A stretch of DNA of 64,000 nt from positions 1 through 64,000 of the forward strand of contig NZ_STGK01000016.1 of NCBI RefSeq assembly GCF_004919105.1. Direction: 5' to 3'. The DNA is from Nocardioides sp. GY 10113 (lineage in GTDB: Bacteria; Actinomycetota; Actinomycetes; Propionibacteriales; Nocardioidaceae). The notes under the pieces are model-generated. The model was given only the letters and a program-made list of their open reading frames with translations, searched no databases and was not told where the DNA came from. Each line of letters begins with the position of its first letter. Within the stretch, counting starts at the first letter, position 1. Below, piece after piece: positions 6,745 to 15,071 of the stretch. The position numbers and the translations under genes were made by a program.

Positions 6745-8736
6745 TCAGTGGCAGCAGGAGTCGCCGCCGGCTCCCTCGCCGCTCGCCGGCGCGCAGTGCC
6801 CCTTGGGTGACGCCGGCACGTCCAGCACCGGGTTGCCGTCGAAGAACCCGTAGGGCTTGAGCATGAAGCCGCAGTAGTCGACCGGCATCACGGGCCAGTC
6901 CTCCGGCCGCGGGAAGTGCGTGAGCCCGAACGTGTGCCAGAGCACCAGGTCCGCGCCCTCCAGCGGCCGGTCGGCGGTCATCCAGCTGGTCAGCCCGTCA
7001 ACGCCCGGGTTCTGGTTGACGAAGTCGCCGGCCGGGTACCGCTCGTCGGGGTCGTACGCCGTGAACCACACCGGCCGGGTCGTGTAGGTGGCCCGGGCGG
7101 TGATGCGGGCCTCCGGGTCGGCCAGCAGCATCGGCGTCTCCGGTGCGTGCAGCACGTAGCCGGTCGGCTCGTCGACGAAGTTCCGCTCGGTGGCGCTGTT
7201 GATGTGCCAGACCCGGTTGAGCGCCGCGTTGTGGTCGCGCCCGCCCTCGGCCTCGCTGCGGATCGGCGTCGCGCGGTAGGTGAACGCGTTGCCGTACGGG
7301 TTCGACTCGCTGATCGGCAGCCGCTGCGCCTCGACCTCCACCGCCGAGTTCGCGGGCCCGTCGATGGCGAGGTCGACCCGGGCGCAGAAGAGATGCTGGT
7401 GGAACGGGGCGCCGACGCCCGGCGCGACCTCCGTCGCGTAGGGGAACCCCTTGCCCGGGTAGGCGCTGGGGAACAGGATGCCGGTGAGCTTCGCCTCGCA
7501 CTCGATCGTGCCGTCGAGGTAGAGGTACCAGTAGAAGCCGTAGTCGTAGTTGCCGACCGTGGTGAAGAACGAGATCACCAGCCGGCGCTGGCGGCGCACG
7601 TCGGAGCCGCCGGTGAACAGGTCGGTGTGCTTCCAGAGGGTGCCGAAGTCCTCCTCGTGGATGCAGATCGCGTTGGGGATGGTCCGCGGCATCCCCATCT
7701 CGTCGGCCAGCACCGCGTCGGCGTAGTGGATCTCGCCGAGGCAGTCGCAGCCGAGCTCGAGGGAGTTGGCGTAGCGGCCGAAGAGGTACTCGCCGGTGTC
7801 GAAGTAGTTCTGCCAGTACCGGGTCGGCGACGGGTCGGCGTACGGCACCACCATCTCGGCGACCGACGCGCGGTAGGCGACGTCGCGGTCGCGGCCCTGG
7901 CGGCGGTCGAAGTACTGCAGGTTGCGCAGGACCAGGCCCTCACGGGTGTCGAAGCCGAAGTCCAGCTGCCAGTTCGCCCACCTCAGGTGCCCGTCCTCGA
8001 CCGTGAAGGAGGGACCCTCGGGTTGGGTGATCTCGATCGGCTTGAGCCCGGTCATCTCCGGGCCGCGGTCCTCGGGCTTGTGGAAGTTCTCCGACTTCTG
8101 CGGGACCGCCATCACCTCGTGGTCGACGACCTTCAGCACCGTTCCGGTGATCGGGTCGACGTAGGCGCACAGTCCGTCGACCGGGTGCGCCCAGGGGTTG
8201 TCGGTCTCGTCGGTCCGGTAGAAGGCGAACGAGCGGAGCACCCGGTTCTCGGCCGGCAGGTCGGGGTAGCGGCCCGGCGAGAGCGGGACCGCGACGGTGT
8301 CCGCGACGTCGACGCCGCGGCGGGCCAGGGCGGCGGCCCACTCCTCGCTCTCACCGAGGATCCGGTCGACCTCCTCGAACTCGGTGTCGAGGACGGGCAC
8401 CCGGCCGGCGCTGCCGTCGATCACGACGTCGGAGACGACCGCCCCGGCGTCGAGGTCGACCACCAGGTCCCGCTCCACGCCGCTGCGCAGGTCGAGGGTG
8501 AGCACGCGGGCGGCGCGGGTCGGCCGCGGCGCGTTGCCGTCGGCGTACGCGAGAACCTCACGCTTGTCCGGCTCGGCGAGGCCCACGTAGACGAAGCGGG
8601 TGTCGGCCCCGACGCCGGAGAGTGCGGTCACCAGGTCGCGGACGGCGAGGTACTCCTCCGCCGTCAGCGGCGCGAGGGTGGTGGCGGCGTGGCCGGTGGC
8701 GATGCCTCGGGAGACGCGGATCTGCGTGTCGGTCAT
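6745..8736 (-). CDS. Copper-containing primary-amine oxidase
   Basis: This 663-residue protein matches the bacterial copper amine oxidase family (about 640 aa) along its length. The Tyr that becomes the TPQ cofactor lies in the signature VGNYDYGFYWY. Downstream it has Cu-ligand-type His residues (FHQHLFCARVDLAIDG; GLTHFPRPEDWPVMPVD). The enzyme oxidises primary amines such as phenethylamine or tyramine to aldehyde, ammonia and hydrogen peroxide. No signal peptide is visible, so it is likely cytoplasmic. The C-terminus ends in an unusual GGDSCCH. It is followed by a His/Met-rich membrane protein gene. Confidence 0.92.
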   Translation of the reverse strand: MTDTQIRVSRGIATGHAATTLAPLTAEEYLAVRDLVTALSGVGADTRFVYVGLAEPDKREVLAYADGNAPRPTRAARVLTLDLRSGVERDLVVDLDAGAVVSDVVIDGSAGRVPVLDTEFEEVDRILGESEEWAAALARRGVDVADTVAVPLSPGRYPDLPAENRVLRSFAFYRTDETDNPWAHPVDGLCAYVDPITGTVLKVVDHEVMAVPQKSENFHKPEDRGPEMTGLKPIEITQPEGPSFTVEDGHLRWANWQLDFGFDTREGLVLRNLQYFDRRQGRDRDVAYRASVAEMVVPYADPSPTRYWQNYFDTGEYLFGRYANSLELGCDCLGEIHYADAVLADEMGMPRTIPNAICIHEEDFGTLWKHTDLFTGGSDVRRQRRLVISFFTTVGNYDYGFYWYLYLDGTIECEAKLTGILFPSAYPGKGFPYATEVAPGVGAPFHQHLFCARVDLAIDGPANSAVEVEAQRLPISESNPYGNAFTYRATPIRSEAEGGRDHNAALNRVWHINSATERNFVDEPTGYVLHAPETPMLLADPEARITARATYTTRPVWFTAYDPDERYPAGDFVNQNPGVDGLTSWMTADRPLEGADLVLWHTFGLTHFPRPEDWPVMPVDYCGFMLKPYGFFDGNPVLDVPASPKGHCAPASGEGAGGDSCCH

Positions 8737-9001
8737 GGCGCCATCACATCGGCAGCACGGGGGTGCTGTCAGCAGTCCGGACTCCTGGATACGACCTCTT
8801 CACACGACCCTCGCATCCCCGAAACAGAGCGGGTCGGGAGAGCTCTCTCCCGGGTGGGCGCGGTAGCGCAAGGAGGGGAGTCTCGGCCCGGGCGCCCGTG
8901 AACCGGCCATCCCCCTGGCCGGCCGGCGCCGGCGACCCCACGCTCGCCGCCACGGCGGGGTGGGCCGCCGTGGGACAGCCAGACGCGAGGCCTCGGAGTC
9001 C

Positions 9002-10039
9002 TCACTCGCGGCAGCGGGTCGGGGAGGTCATCGCGTCGGCGCCGACCCGGTCGGCGGTGAAGGAGATGGTCACCCAGCAGCGCCCGGTCCGCTCCCAGAG
9101 CCGGAAGGTCAGCGGGCGGGGGCGGGTCAGCCGGTAGTCGGTGCTCATGGTCCGTCGGACCGCGCCCACGTCGTAGCCGCTGAGCCGGGAGATCCGCCGG
9201 TCCATGCGGCGGGAGACGTTGCGGAGCGACTCGACCACCTCGGTGGCGCCCTCGTCGAGTCCGGCGGCGCGGCTGAGCCAGGCCGAGTTGCGGCGCGGGA
9301 GCTCGCGGCAGGGCACCGGCCGCACCCGGAGCTCATCGCCCCTGGCCAGCGGCGCCTCCAGGCACTGGGTCCGGCCGCCGCGGGTGAACTGGAACCGCAG
9401 GTCGTCGTCCATGCTGTCGCCGTTGCGGTCGGTGAGGCTGCGCGGCGCGAAGTGGATGCTCGAGTGGGCGGCGCCGAGGTACGTCGGCAGCATCACCTGG
9501 CGGAGGTAACGCCAGAACACCGCCGCGCTCATCGGCCTGGAGGCGGCGTCGACGAACCCGAGCAGGTCCTGCACCGGCGTCGCGCTCGTCGCGACGGCGT
9601 CGCCCGCGCACGGGCCCGCGGTCACCGCGATGGCCGCCCCGCCGTCCTTCTCGCGCACGCACGCCTGGTCCCCGAGGACGGTGAGGGTGAAGTGGTCGTC
9701 GGTGATCGGCGTCGCACCGACGTAGGTGCGCAGCCGCGGGCTGCGGCCCGCCAGCACATCGGTCCTGACCGCCCGCAGCGTCGGCACGGCCTCGGACAGG
9801 AGGTGCAGGACGTCCCGGCTGTCGCGGGCGGAGCGGTAGGCGAGGTTCGCCCTCAGCTCGGCGCGGAGCGCGCCCGTGGTGGCGAGCCGCTCTACGGTCG
9901 CCGTCCTCGCTCCCCAGGGCCGCGCGTCGTCGGCCTGGCTCGCCGGGGCGACACCCGCCAGGCCCGCGGTCAGCCCGAGCGTGAGGAGGGCGGTCGACGC
10001 GGCGGAGGCGAGGCGGCGGCGGCGGGGGCTACGGGTCAC
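9002..10039 (-). CDS. Secreted hypothetical protein
   Basis: I chose GTG 10039 because AAGGAC lies 8-9 nt upstream; a longer reading from GTG 10072 lacks a Shine-Dalgarno. The product (345 aa) starts with an Arg-rich n-region (RSPRRRR) and a hydrophobic core ending near GVAPASQADDA, a signal peptide. The mature part has paired cysteines (GDQACVREK, AGPCAGD, QCLEAP, PVPCREL, GRCWVTI) and no family I recognise. It stands alone, convergent with nothing and divergent from the ClC gene. Confidence 0.7.
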   Translation of the reverse strand: MTRSPRRRRLASAASTALLTLGLTAGLAGVAPASQADDARPWGARTATVERLATTGALRAELRANLAYRSARDSRDVLHLLSEAVPTLRAVRTDVLAGRSPRLRTYVGATPITDDHFTLTVLGDQACVREKDGGAAIAVTAGPCAGDAVATSATPVQDLLGFVDAASRPMSAAVFWRYLRQVMLPTYLGAAHSSIHFAPRSLTDRNGDSMDDDLRFQFTRGGRTQCLEAPLARGDELRVRPVPCRELPRRNSAWLSRAAGLDEGATEVVESLRNVSRRMDRRISRLSGYDVGAVRRTMSTDYRLTRPRPLTFRLWERTGRCWVTISFTADRVGADAMTSPTRCRE

Positions 10040-10198
10040 GGTGGTGCTGTCCTTCCACAAGCGCCGAACCACCTGTCCGGCCCCCGGACTCTAGGGCCGT
10101 GGGCGCCAGCCAATCCGCACGACCCGCCGGCGACGCGGCCGGCGGCCACCGGACTGGTGACGCTGGCGCGGCGACTGGTAGGGCCGTAGCGTGAGGCC

Positions 10199-11473
10199 AT
10201 GCCGGAGCCGGCGGGGAACGCCCCGGACTTCACCCAGCACCGGGTCTTCTGGCGCCTGATCGGCTACTCGGCGCTGCTCGGCGTCCTGGGGTCCGTCGCC
10301 GGGCTGGTCTTCCTGGCCGTGGTCGGCCTCGGCCCACGGTGGTACGGCGAGCAGCAGACCGGCTGGATGGACGGGCCCTGGTGGTGGGTGCCGGTGGCGA
10401 TGGCCGCTGGGCTGGTCGTCGGCCTGCTCCGCCGGGCGTTCCACAGCCCCGAGAAGGCACCCGGCCTGATTGAGGACGTTGAGGCGCAGCACGTCGACCA
10501 CCGGCCGGTCCCGTCGGTCGTCGCCATCTCCGCCGTGTCGCTGATCGGGGGCGCCAGCCTCGGCCCCGAGGTGGCGCTCGGACAGGTCGGCGGAGGCGCC
10601 GCGGACGTGGTCAGTCAACGCCGCGGCCTCGACGAGGACACCGGCAAGGCGCTGACGCTCGGGGGCATCGCCGGCGCGTTCGGGGGGATGTTCTCCAGCC
10701 CGGTGCTCTCCGTCGTACTGGTCCTGGAGCTGGCGCGGCCGGGGCGCAAGGTCTTCGGCCCGGCCCTCTACGGCAGCATCGTCGCCGCGAGCCTCTCCTT
10801 CGCCATCTACTTCACCGTCGCCGGCACGATCTTCCTCGGCATCTACGAGGTGCCGTCCTTCGACTTCGCCGACTGGCACCTGGCCGCCGCCGTACCGCTC
10901 GGCATCCTCGCGGTCCTCGTCGTCCTGGCCACGATGGCCGTCGGTGCGGCGACGACGAAGGCAGTGGCGCTGCTGCGGCTGCCCGCGCTGCTGACGCCGG
11001 TGGTCGGCGGGCTGCTCTTCGGGCTGGTCGGGGTGGCGCTGCCGCTGACCAGCTTCACCGGCAGCGACCAGCTCGGCGTCGCGCTGGACAAGGGCTCTGC
11101 CCTGGGCACCGGCCTGCTGGTGGCGATCCTGGTCGGCAAGATGCTCGCCTTCGCCGTCAGCACCGCGACCGGGTTCATCGGCGGCCCGATCTTCCCGGTG
11201 CTCTTCCTCGGCGGGGTGAGCGGGATCCTCGTCCACCAGGTGGTGCCCGACATCCCCTTGGGCCTGGCCTTCGCCTGCCTCCTGGCCGCGGTGCCGGGCG
11301 CGATCGTCGGCGCCCCGTTCACCCTCGTGCTGCTGGCGGCGCTGATGACCCAGGTGGGCCCGCTGGAGACCGCGCCGGTGCTGATCGCCGTGGGGACGGC
11401 CTCGCTCACCGTCTCGGCCCTGAAGTACCTGCGGGCCCGGCGGAGCGCGGCCACGGAGCCGTCAGTGGCCTAG
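10199..11473 (+). CDS. ClC-family chloride channel/transporter
   Basis: The 424-residue membrane protein has the ClC signature segments: GGASLGPEVALGQVGGGAAD, with the GPE motif and its gating-type Glu; GGIAGAFGGMFSSPVLSVVLVLEL; and GFIGGPIFPVLFLGG, the G-x-F/I-x-P Cl--binding motif. About ten hydrophobic helices are visible. The canonical GSGIP motif near the N-terminus is not obvious, so this is a divergent ClC branch. It could be a channel or a Cl-/H+ antiporter; the sequence alone does not decide. It is monocistronic. Confidence 0.88.
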   Translation: MPEPAGNAPDFTQHRVFWRLIGYSALLGVLGSVAGLVFLAVVGLGPRWYGEQQTGWMDGPWWWVPVAMAAGLVVGLLRRAFHSPEKAPGLIEDVEAQHVDHRPVPSVVAISAVSLIGGASLGPEVALGQVGGGAADVVSQRRGLDEDTGKALTLGGIAGAFGGMFSSPVLSVVLVLELARPGRKVFGPALYGSIVAASLSFAIYFTVAGTIFLGIYEVPSFDFADWHLAAAVPLGILAVLVVLATMAVGAATTKAVALLRLPALLTPVVGGLLFGLVGVALPLTSFTGSDQLGVALDKGSALGTGLLVAILVGKMLAFAVSTATGFIGGPIFPVLFLGGVSGILVHQVVPDIPLGLAFACLLAAVPGAIVGAPFTLVLLAALMTQVGPLETAPVLIAVGTASLTVSALKYLRARRSAATEPSVA

Positions 11474-11619
11474 TCCACGACGGTTGACGCCAGGTCCCGG
11501 GCGGTCGGGGCCTTGGCCCCTTCACGCCACCGACGCCCGGGCGGAGTGTCGGACCGAGAGCTCCCGCCCCGCCGCTCCGAACGGTCGGTCCGGCGGGAAG
11601 GACCGACCGGAGGACCGCC

Positions 11620-12633
11620 ATGGACGTCGACCACCGAGCCACACGAACCGCCAGCCGGACGCGCCGCGCCGCCGCCGTGCTCGCCGCCGTACTCTCCGCG
11701 GTCCTGGCGGCCACCGGCCTGAGCGCCACGGACCCGCCGGCCCGGGCCGCGACCGCCCTGGTCATCGACAGCCCGGCCGACTGCCAGCGGCTGTTCACCC
11801 TCATCGGCGCCACGATCGGCTCGGTCGGCAGGCGCACCTGCTACGTCTCGTCCGAGGGCTCCGAGGTGCACCTGCCGGCCGGCCACACCGTCACGATCGC
11901 GCCGGGATGGGAGGTCATGGTCGACTCCGTCGTGTTCTTCAACGAGGGGACGATCCGGAACAGGGGCTTCTTCAGAGCGAGCGGCGACGTCGTCAACAAC
12001 GTGGGCAGCGCGGTCTTCGACAACGCCGGACGCCTGATCCTGGGCGTCTCGGACATGTCCTTCCTCGACCAGTCGGTCTTCCTCAACCGGGAGAAGGGTC
12101 ACGTCGAGCTGAACATCGGCGGGCTGTCGATCGGCGACCACGGCTACAACCGGGGCGTGATCGACGTGGCGACGTCGCTCCAGGTCGGCGGCACGCTGGT
12201 GAACCACGGGAAGATCCGGATCGCCCACGGCGGCGAGGTGCCCGGCAACATCGTCGGGCGGCCGCCGGTGGTGATGCCGTACGACGAGGCGCCGGTGCTC
12301 GTGTCGTCGTACCCCACCGACGGCGCGGTCGGCGTCCCCCGCCGTGCATCGATCGTGCTGACCTTCTCCGAACCGGTCACGGCGATCCGCAGCTGGTACT
12401 CCGCCTCCTACCTCCTGGCCGAGGACCCGCCGGTCCGCGCAGCTCTCCGCACCCGCTACTACCGCGTGGCACCGAACAAGTACGTCATCGACCCCATCGA
12501 CCCGCTGCCGGCGGGGGCGGAGATCTTCGTCTGGTTCTACACCGACCTGGTGACCGACCAGGACCGGATCGATCCGCCGGGCGCCTGGACCCCGGTCGAG
12601 TACTTCGTCTCGCTCTCGTTCACCACGAGGTGA
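11620..12633 (+). CDS. Secreted protein with C-terminal Ig-like (Big_5-type) domain
   Basis: The 337-residue product begins with a Tat/Sec-like signal peptide (TRTASRTRRAAAVLAAVLSAVL, cleavage near ARAAT). Residues about 60-210 look like a β-helix or polymorphic-repeat region rich in Asn/Gly turns (FNEGTIRNRGFF, NNVGSAVFDNAGRL, NHGKIRIAHGG). Residues about 225-337 fit a bacterial Ig-like fold of the Big_5 type (APVLVSSYPTDGAVGVPRRASIVLTFSEPV). It is probably a cell-surface or extracellular protein of unknown function. A terminator follows directly. Confidence 0.75.
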   Translation: MDVDHRATRTASRTRRAAAVLAAVLSAVLAATGLSATDPPARAATALVIDSPADCQRLFTLIGATIGSVGRRTCYVSSEGSEVHLPAGHTVTIAPGWEVMVDSVVFFNEGTIRNRGFFRASGDVVNNVGSAVFDNAGRLILGVSDMSFLDQSVFLNREKGHVELNIGGLSIGDHGYNRGVIDVATSLQVGGTLVNHGKIRIAHGGEVPGNIVGRPPVVMPYDEAPVLVSSYPTDGAVGVPRRASIVLTFSEPVTAIRSWYSASYLLAEDPPVRAALRTRYYRVAPNKYVIDPIDPLPAGAEIFVWFYTDLVTDQDRIDPPGAWTPVEYFVSLSFTTR

Positions 12634-12660
12634 GAGGCGGCCGCCGCCTGGCCGCCTCTC
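12632..12660 (+). terminator. Terminator hairpin after the secreted Ig-like protein gene
   Basis: An 11-bp perfect stem, GAGAGGCGGCC / GGCCGCCTCTC, with a 7-nt loop starts at the stop codon. No clear T-run follows, as is usual in high-GC actinomycetes. Confidence 0.6.
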
Positions 12661-12968
12661 CGACGGGTGTCGCGACGGGCGCACGGCCCGGGCGGGGTGG
12701 CAGATCCGGCTGCGGACCCCGTGGTGATGCGCTCCCACACCGCGCGGATCGCGGGTCGCGTGCCTGAGAACCTGCTACTCCGGCGGGGTCCGCCAGGTCT
12801 TCCAGACCGGCGAGGAGACCGCATTCATGTAACACGCTGTTGCACGCCAGCCCGGCCTCCCGGAACCCGGTCCTCTGTTGAACACCGCCGACGGATCGCT
12901 GGCGGTCGGCTCCAGATCCGCCGGGGTGGCCCGGATGCCGTTCGGCTATCAGGAGGGCTGGCGCACTG
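12661..12968. other. Gene-free stretch
   Basis: I see no credible coding region here on either strand; the open frames lack start signals and consistent codon bias. The last 10 bases hold the Shine-Dalgarno of the small ORF that follows. Confidence 0.5.
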
Positions 12969-13106
12969 GTGCTTCTTCTGGTTCTGTTCGCGGCCGGTGG
13001 CGGCGCTGAGCTGGAGGGGTTGCTCGTACCGATCGGCGCCAGCATGTTCGTCCTGGCGGCGGGTGGGCTCGTCCTCCCCGAGCGCAGCCCCAACGTCGAC
13101 CGATGA
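12969..13106 (+). CDS. Candidate small membrane protein, 45 residues
   Basis: The GTG at 12969 is preceded by AGGAGGG at about 8-10 nt, one of the better Shine-Dalgarno sequences in this region. The product is hydrophobic: VLLLVLFAAGGG, then ELEGLLVPIG, then a second stretch MFVLAAGGLVLP and a charged tail PERSPNVDR. It could be a two-helix membrane peptide. I know no homologue, and evidence is limited to the ribosome-binding site and composition. Confidence 0.4.
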   Translation: MLLLVLFAAGGGAELEGLLVPIGASMFVLAAGGLVLPERSPNVDR

Positions 13107-13284
13107 CGGCTACGTGAGCAGCTGCGCATGCCGCAGGTGACGCGCGACGCTGCCGCCATCCGCTCGTGTCGCGGTGCTGGGCGGCACCGCTGACCGATGC
13201 CCCACTGAGGCCGCGTGAGCGTGGGGCGGTCGGCACACCTGCGGTCCGACGTCTTGTGAAGATCGTCGTCGCCCTGGGCTCCGG

Positions 13285-13539
13285 TCAGAACCAGAGGGAC
13301 GAGCGGGTGTGGCCGTTCGAATATGTGCAGGTGAACCCATCTGGCCATTGCCAGGAGTAGGAGACGCTGCGCTCGCCCGTCGCGCTCCAAGGAACCTCGT
13401 CGAGGTGTCGCTCGTCGAGCGGAGTGTCGCCGAGTCCGCATTCAGTCGTCATTCGATCCCACCCGGCCCGGAAGTAGATGGGGACCGCGACGACCATTGC
13501 GGTCACGACGAGGACAGCCGTGATGACGTACCTGCGCAC
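13285..13539 (-). CDS. Small membrane-anchored or exported protein
   Basis: The 84-residue product starts (GTG) with RRYVITAVLVVTAMVVAVPIYF, a signal anchor or uncleaved signal sequence. A short extracytoplasmic part follows with two cysteines (TTECGLGD, GFTCTYSN) that could form a disulphide, and several Trp/Tyr. No family is recognised. It is isolated between two plus/minus gene blocks. Confidence 0.55.
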   Translation of the reverse strand: MRRYVITAVLVVTAMVVAVPIYFRAGWDRMTTECGLGDTPLDERHLDEVPWSATGERSVSYSWQWPDGFTCTYSNGHTRSSLWF

Positions 13540-13723
13540 GCGCGGAATCTACGGCTTCGCCGGCTCCGTTCATCGGTTCCCCCGGGGATTGATCCCCACG
13601 CCCCTCGCTCGGGCGGGAGGCTTCACGGGCGAACGGAGGGTTCCGCCACAAGAGGATGGCTGAGCGGGACTGCCTCGGCCGACTGCTCGGCCTCCTCCGG
13701 GAAGGGCGGCCTCCCCGGGCCGG

Positions 13724-14392
13724 TCAGCCCAGGCGCCAGCCCCCGTCGGTGGGCAGCACGACGCCGTGGATGTACGACGCCTCCGGAGATGCAAGCCACC
13801 ACACCACCGCAGCGGCTTCAGCCGCCGTGCCCAGCCGCTTCGCCGGCACCTCCGAGCGCACCGCCGCCTGGAACTCGGGGTCGGCCACCGTCTCCGGCGG
13901 GAAGTAGGAAGGGTTCTCGATGAAGTTCGGCGCCAGCGCGTTGATGCGGACTCCATCACCGGCGAGCTCCTTCGCCGCGCTCCTCACCACGGCCAGCTGG
14001 GCAGCGCGGGCCGACTCGTAACCCGCGATCGGGTGACCGCTGGAGCGCAGCACCGTGGCTGAGGTCGGCACCACCACGATCCCGGTACCGCGTTCGCGCA
14101 TGGATGGCACGCAAGCCCCCAACAACCAGAAGAGCGGGTGCACGAGTCGGTCGAAGAGATGCCCGAGCGTGGCGTCGTCGTGAGCCTCGACCGGCGCGAC
14201 CGTGATCGGCGCCTCGAGGTTGGCCACCAGGACGTCGAAGGGACCTTCGGAAGCCACCAGGGCCTCGACCTCGGCCCGAGATCCGAGCGGTGTCGAAACG
14301 GCGACAACATCGTCGCCCTCAGCGCGGAATCGCTCCACCACGCCCGGCCCGAGGAACTCGTCCGCGTCGGTCACCAGCACCCGTCGTGCCAT
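13724..14392 (-). CDS. SDR-fold protein with halohydrin dehalogenase-like motifs
   Basis: The 222-residue protein has the overall SDR fold, but its key residues differ from true SDR oxidoreductases. The glycine-rich NAD(P) motif is replaced by T8-DADE-F13-L-G15, which fits the T-x4-F/Y-x-G pattern used to define halohydrin dehalogenases. The catalytic Lys is replaced: SAT...GYESARAAQ gives Ser, Tyr and Arg (Y-x3-R), the dehalogenase triad. The Ser-Tyr spacing is 13 residues rather than the usual 12. Such enzymes convert vicinal halohydrins to epoxides. An atypical SDR of other function remains possible. It is the last chromosomal gene before the integrated element. Confidence 0.7.
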   Translation of the reverse strand: MARRVLVTDADEFLGPGVVERFRAEGDDVVAVSTPLGSRAEVEALVASEGPFDVLVANLEAPITVAPVEAHDDATLGHLFDRLVHPLFWLLGACVPSMRERGTGIVVVPTSATVLRSSGHPIAGYESARAAQLAVVRSAAKELAGDGVRINALAPNFIENPSYFPPETVADPEFQAAVRSEVPAKRLGTAAEAAAVVWWLASPEASYIHGVVLPTDGGWRLG

Positions 14393-14529
14393 ACACGGAT
14401 CCTAAGGTGGCTCGCACCGGCCTGCGCGTGGCCCGGGTTGTCGAGCGGCGCCCGGTGAATCCAGGCCGGCTTGGGCCGTTCGGCCGACCGTATGCCGCGC
14501 CGTCCGGCCGGGGGGGATCCCGCTGGGAC

Positions 14530-14825
14530 GATGAAGAACCGGCTCGCAGCCCAACCAGCCCGACCGAGCACGATCAGCGAACTGCAGGCCCTCATCGACG
14601 TCTTCGTCGACGCCCACAACACCACCCGCCCGAACCCAGGTCCTCGACCTCGTCGACGGACTCCACGTCCGGGTCATCAACGCCGCGACCGGCGAACTGC
14701 TCCGCGACCCGGTCATCGACCTCACCCGCGGCTACCAGCCACTCGGCCGGCCACCCGGACCCAAGCCCGGAAAAACCAGCAGGCCGGACCCAGATTCTGG
14801 GTCCGGCCTGTCCGGTATCTCTTGA
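14530..14825 (+). pseudogene. IS481-type transposase remnant
   Basis: One frame encodes ISELQALIDVFVDAHNTTRPN, typical of the end of an IS481/integrase-core transposase. After a frame change near 14637 a second frame reads VLDLVDGLHVRVINAATGELL and RGYQPLGRPPGPKPG, the usual C-terminal tail of actinobacterial IS481 transposases. No DDE residues remain upstream, so this is a decayed fragment. It abuts the left end of the island. Confidence 0.6.
14781..14809 (-). terminator. Strong hairpin, likely the original terminator of tRNA-Arg
   Basis: A perfect 13-bp stem, AGGCCGGACCCAG / CTGGGTCCGGCCT, with loop ATT lies 27 bp beyond the displaced tRNA 3' end at 14836. Before the island inserted, it would have lain just downstream of the tRNA-Arg gene on the minus strand. 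Confidence 0.65.
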
Positions 14826-14835
14826 GAGATCACAC

Positions 14836-14871
14836 TGCGCGCCCGTAGGGATTCGAACCCCAAACCTTCTG
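14836..14871. repeat. attL: displaced 3' half of tRNA-Arg (36-bp direct repeat)
   Basis: The sequence starts TGCGCGCCCGTAGGG and ends CCAAACCTTCTG, identical over 36 bp to 42734-42769. Similarity continues imperfectly (11 of the next 15 positions) through the anticodon-loop region, so the element's own attachment site also mimics the anticodon arm. Crossover probably occurs at or near the anticodon loop. Confidence 0.9.
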
Positions 14872-14893
14872 TTCTTGAGTCAGATGGTTTCGG

Positions 14894-15003
14894 TAGTGCT
14901 CGTCGCTACCCATTGAGCGTCAATCCCACCGCCCTGGCCTGCCCAAATGCCGGTTCCCAGCGACGATAGTGCTCGTTGTTTCCCGTCGTCGCCCGTTGAA
15001 TGT
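14894..15003. promoter_or_regulatory. Candidate integrase arm-type binding repeats
   Basis: Between attL and int, TAGTGCTCGTCG (14894-14905) recurs as TAGTGCTCGTTG (14967-14978). CCCATTGAGCGT (about 14909-14920) recurs as CCCGTTGAATGT (about 14992-15003). Such paired direct repeats beside the core are typical of tyrosine-integrase arm sites. No protein-binding evidence is visible. Confidence 0.45.
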
Positions 15004-15071
15004 GCCCCGTTTATGGCCCCCAGATGACGCCGACTCGGGCCAGGGGCCGGATTGGGTGGCAGCGGTGTGCT

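Noticed and set aside
8738..9001. Structured-looking leader upstream of the amine oxidase, first considered as a glycine riboswitch
   Set aside because: Some bases (GCGCAAGGAGG) resemble the glycine motif, but the conserved core and paired aptamers are not there.
14836..14886. A second tRNA gene at the left end of the island
   Set aside because: Only the 3' half is present, the anticodon stem is mismatched, and no 5' acceptor strand pairs with it; it is the attachment-site copy.
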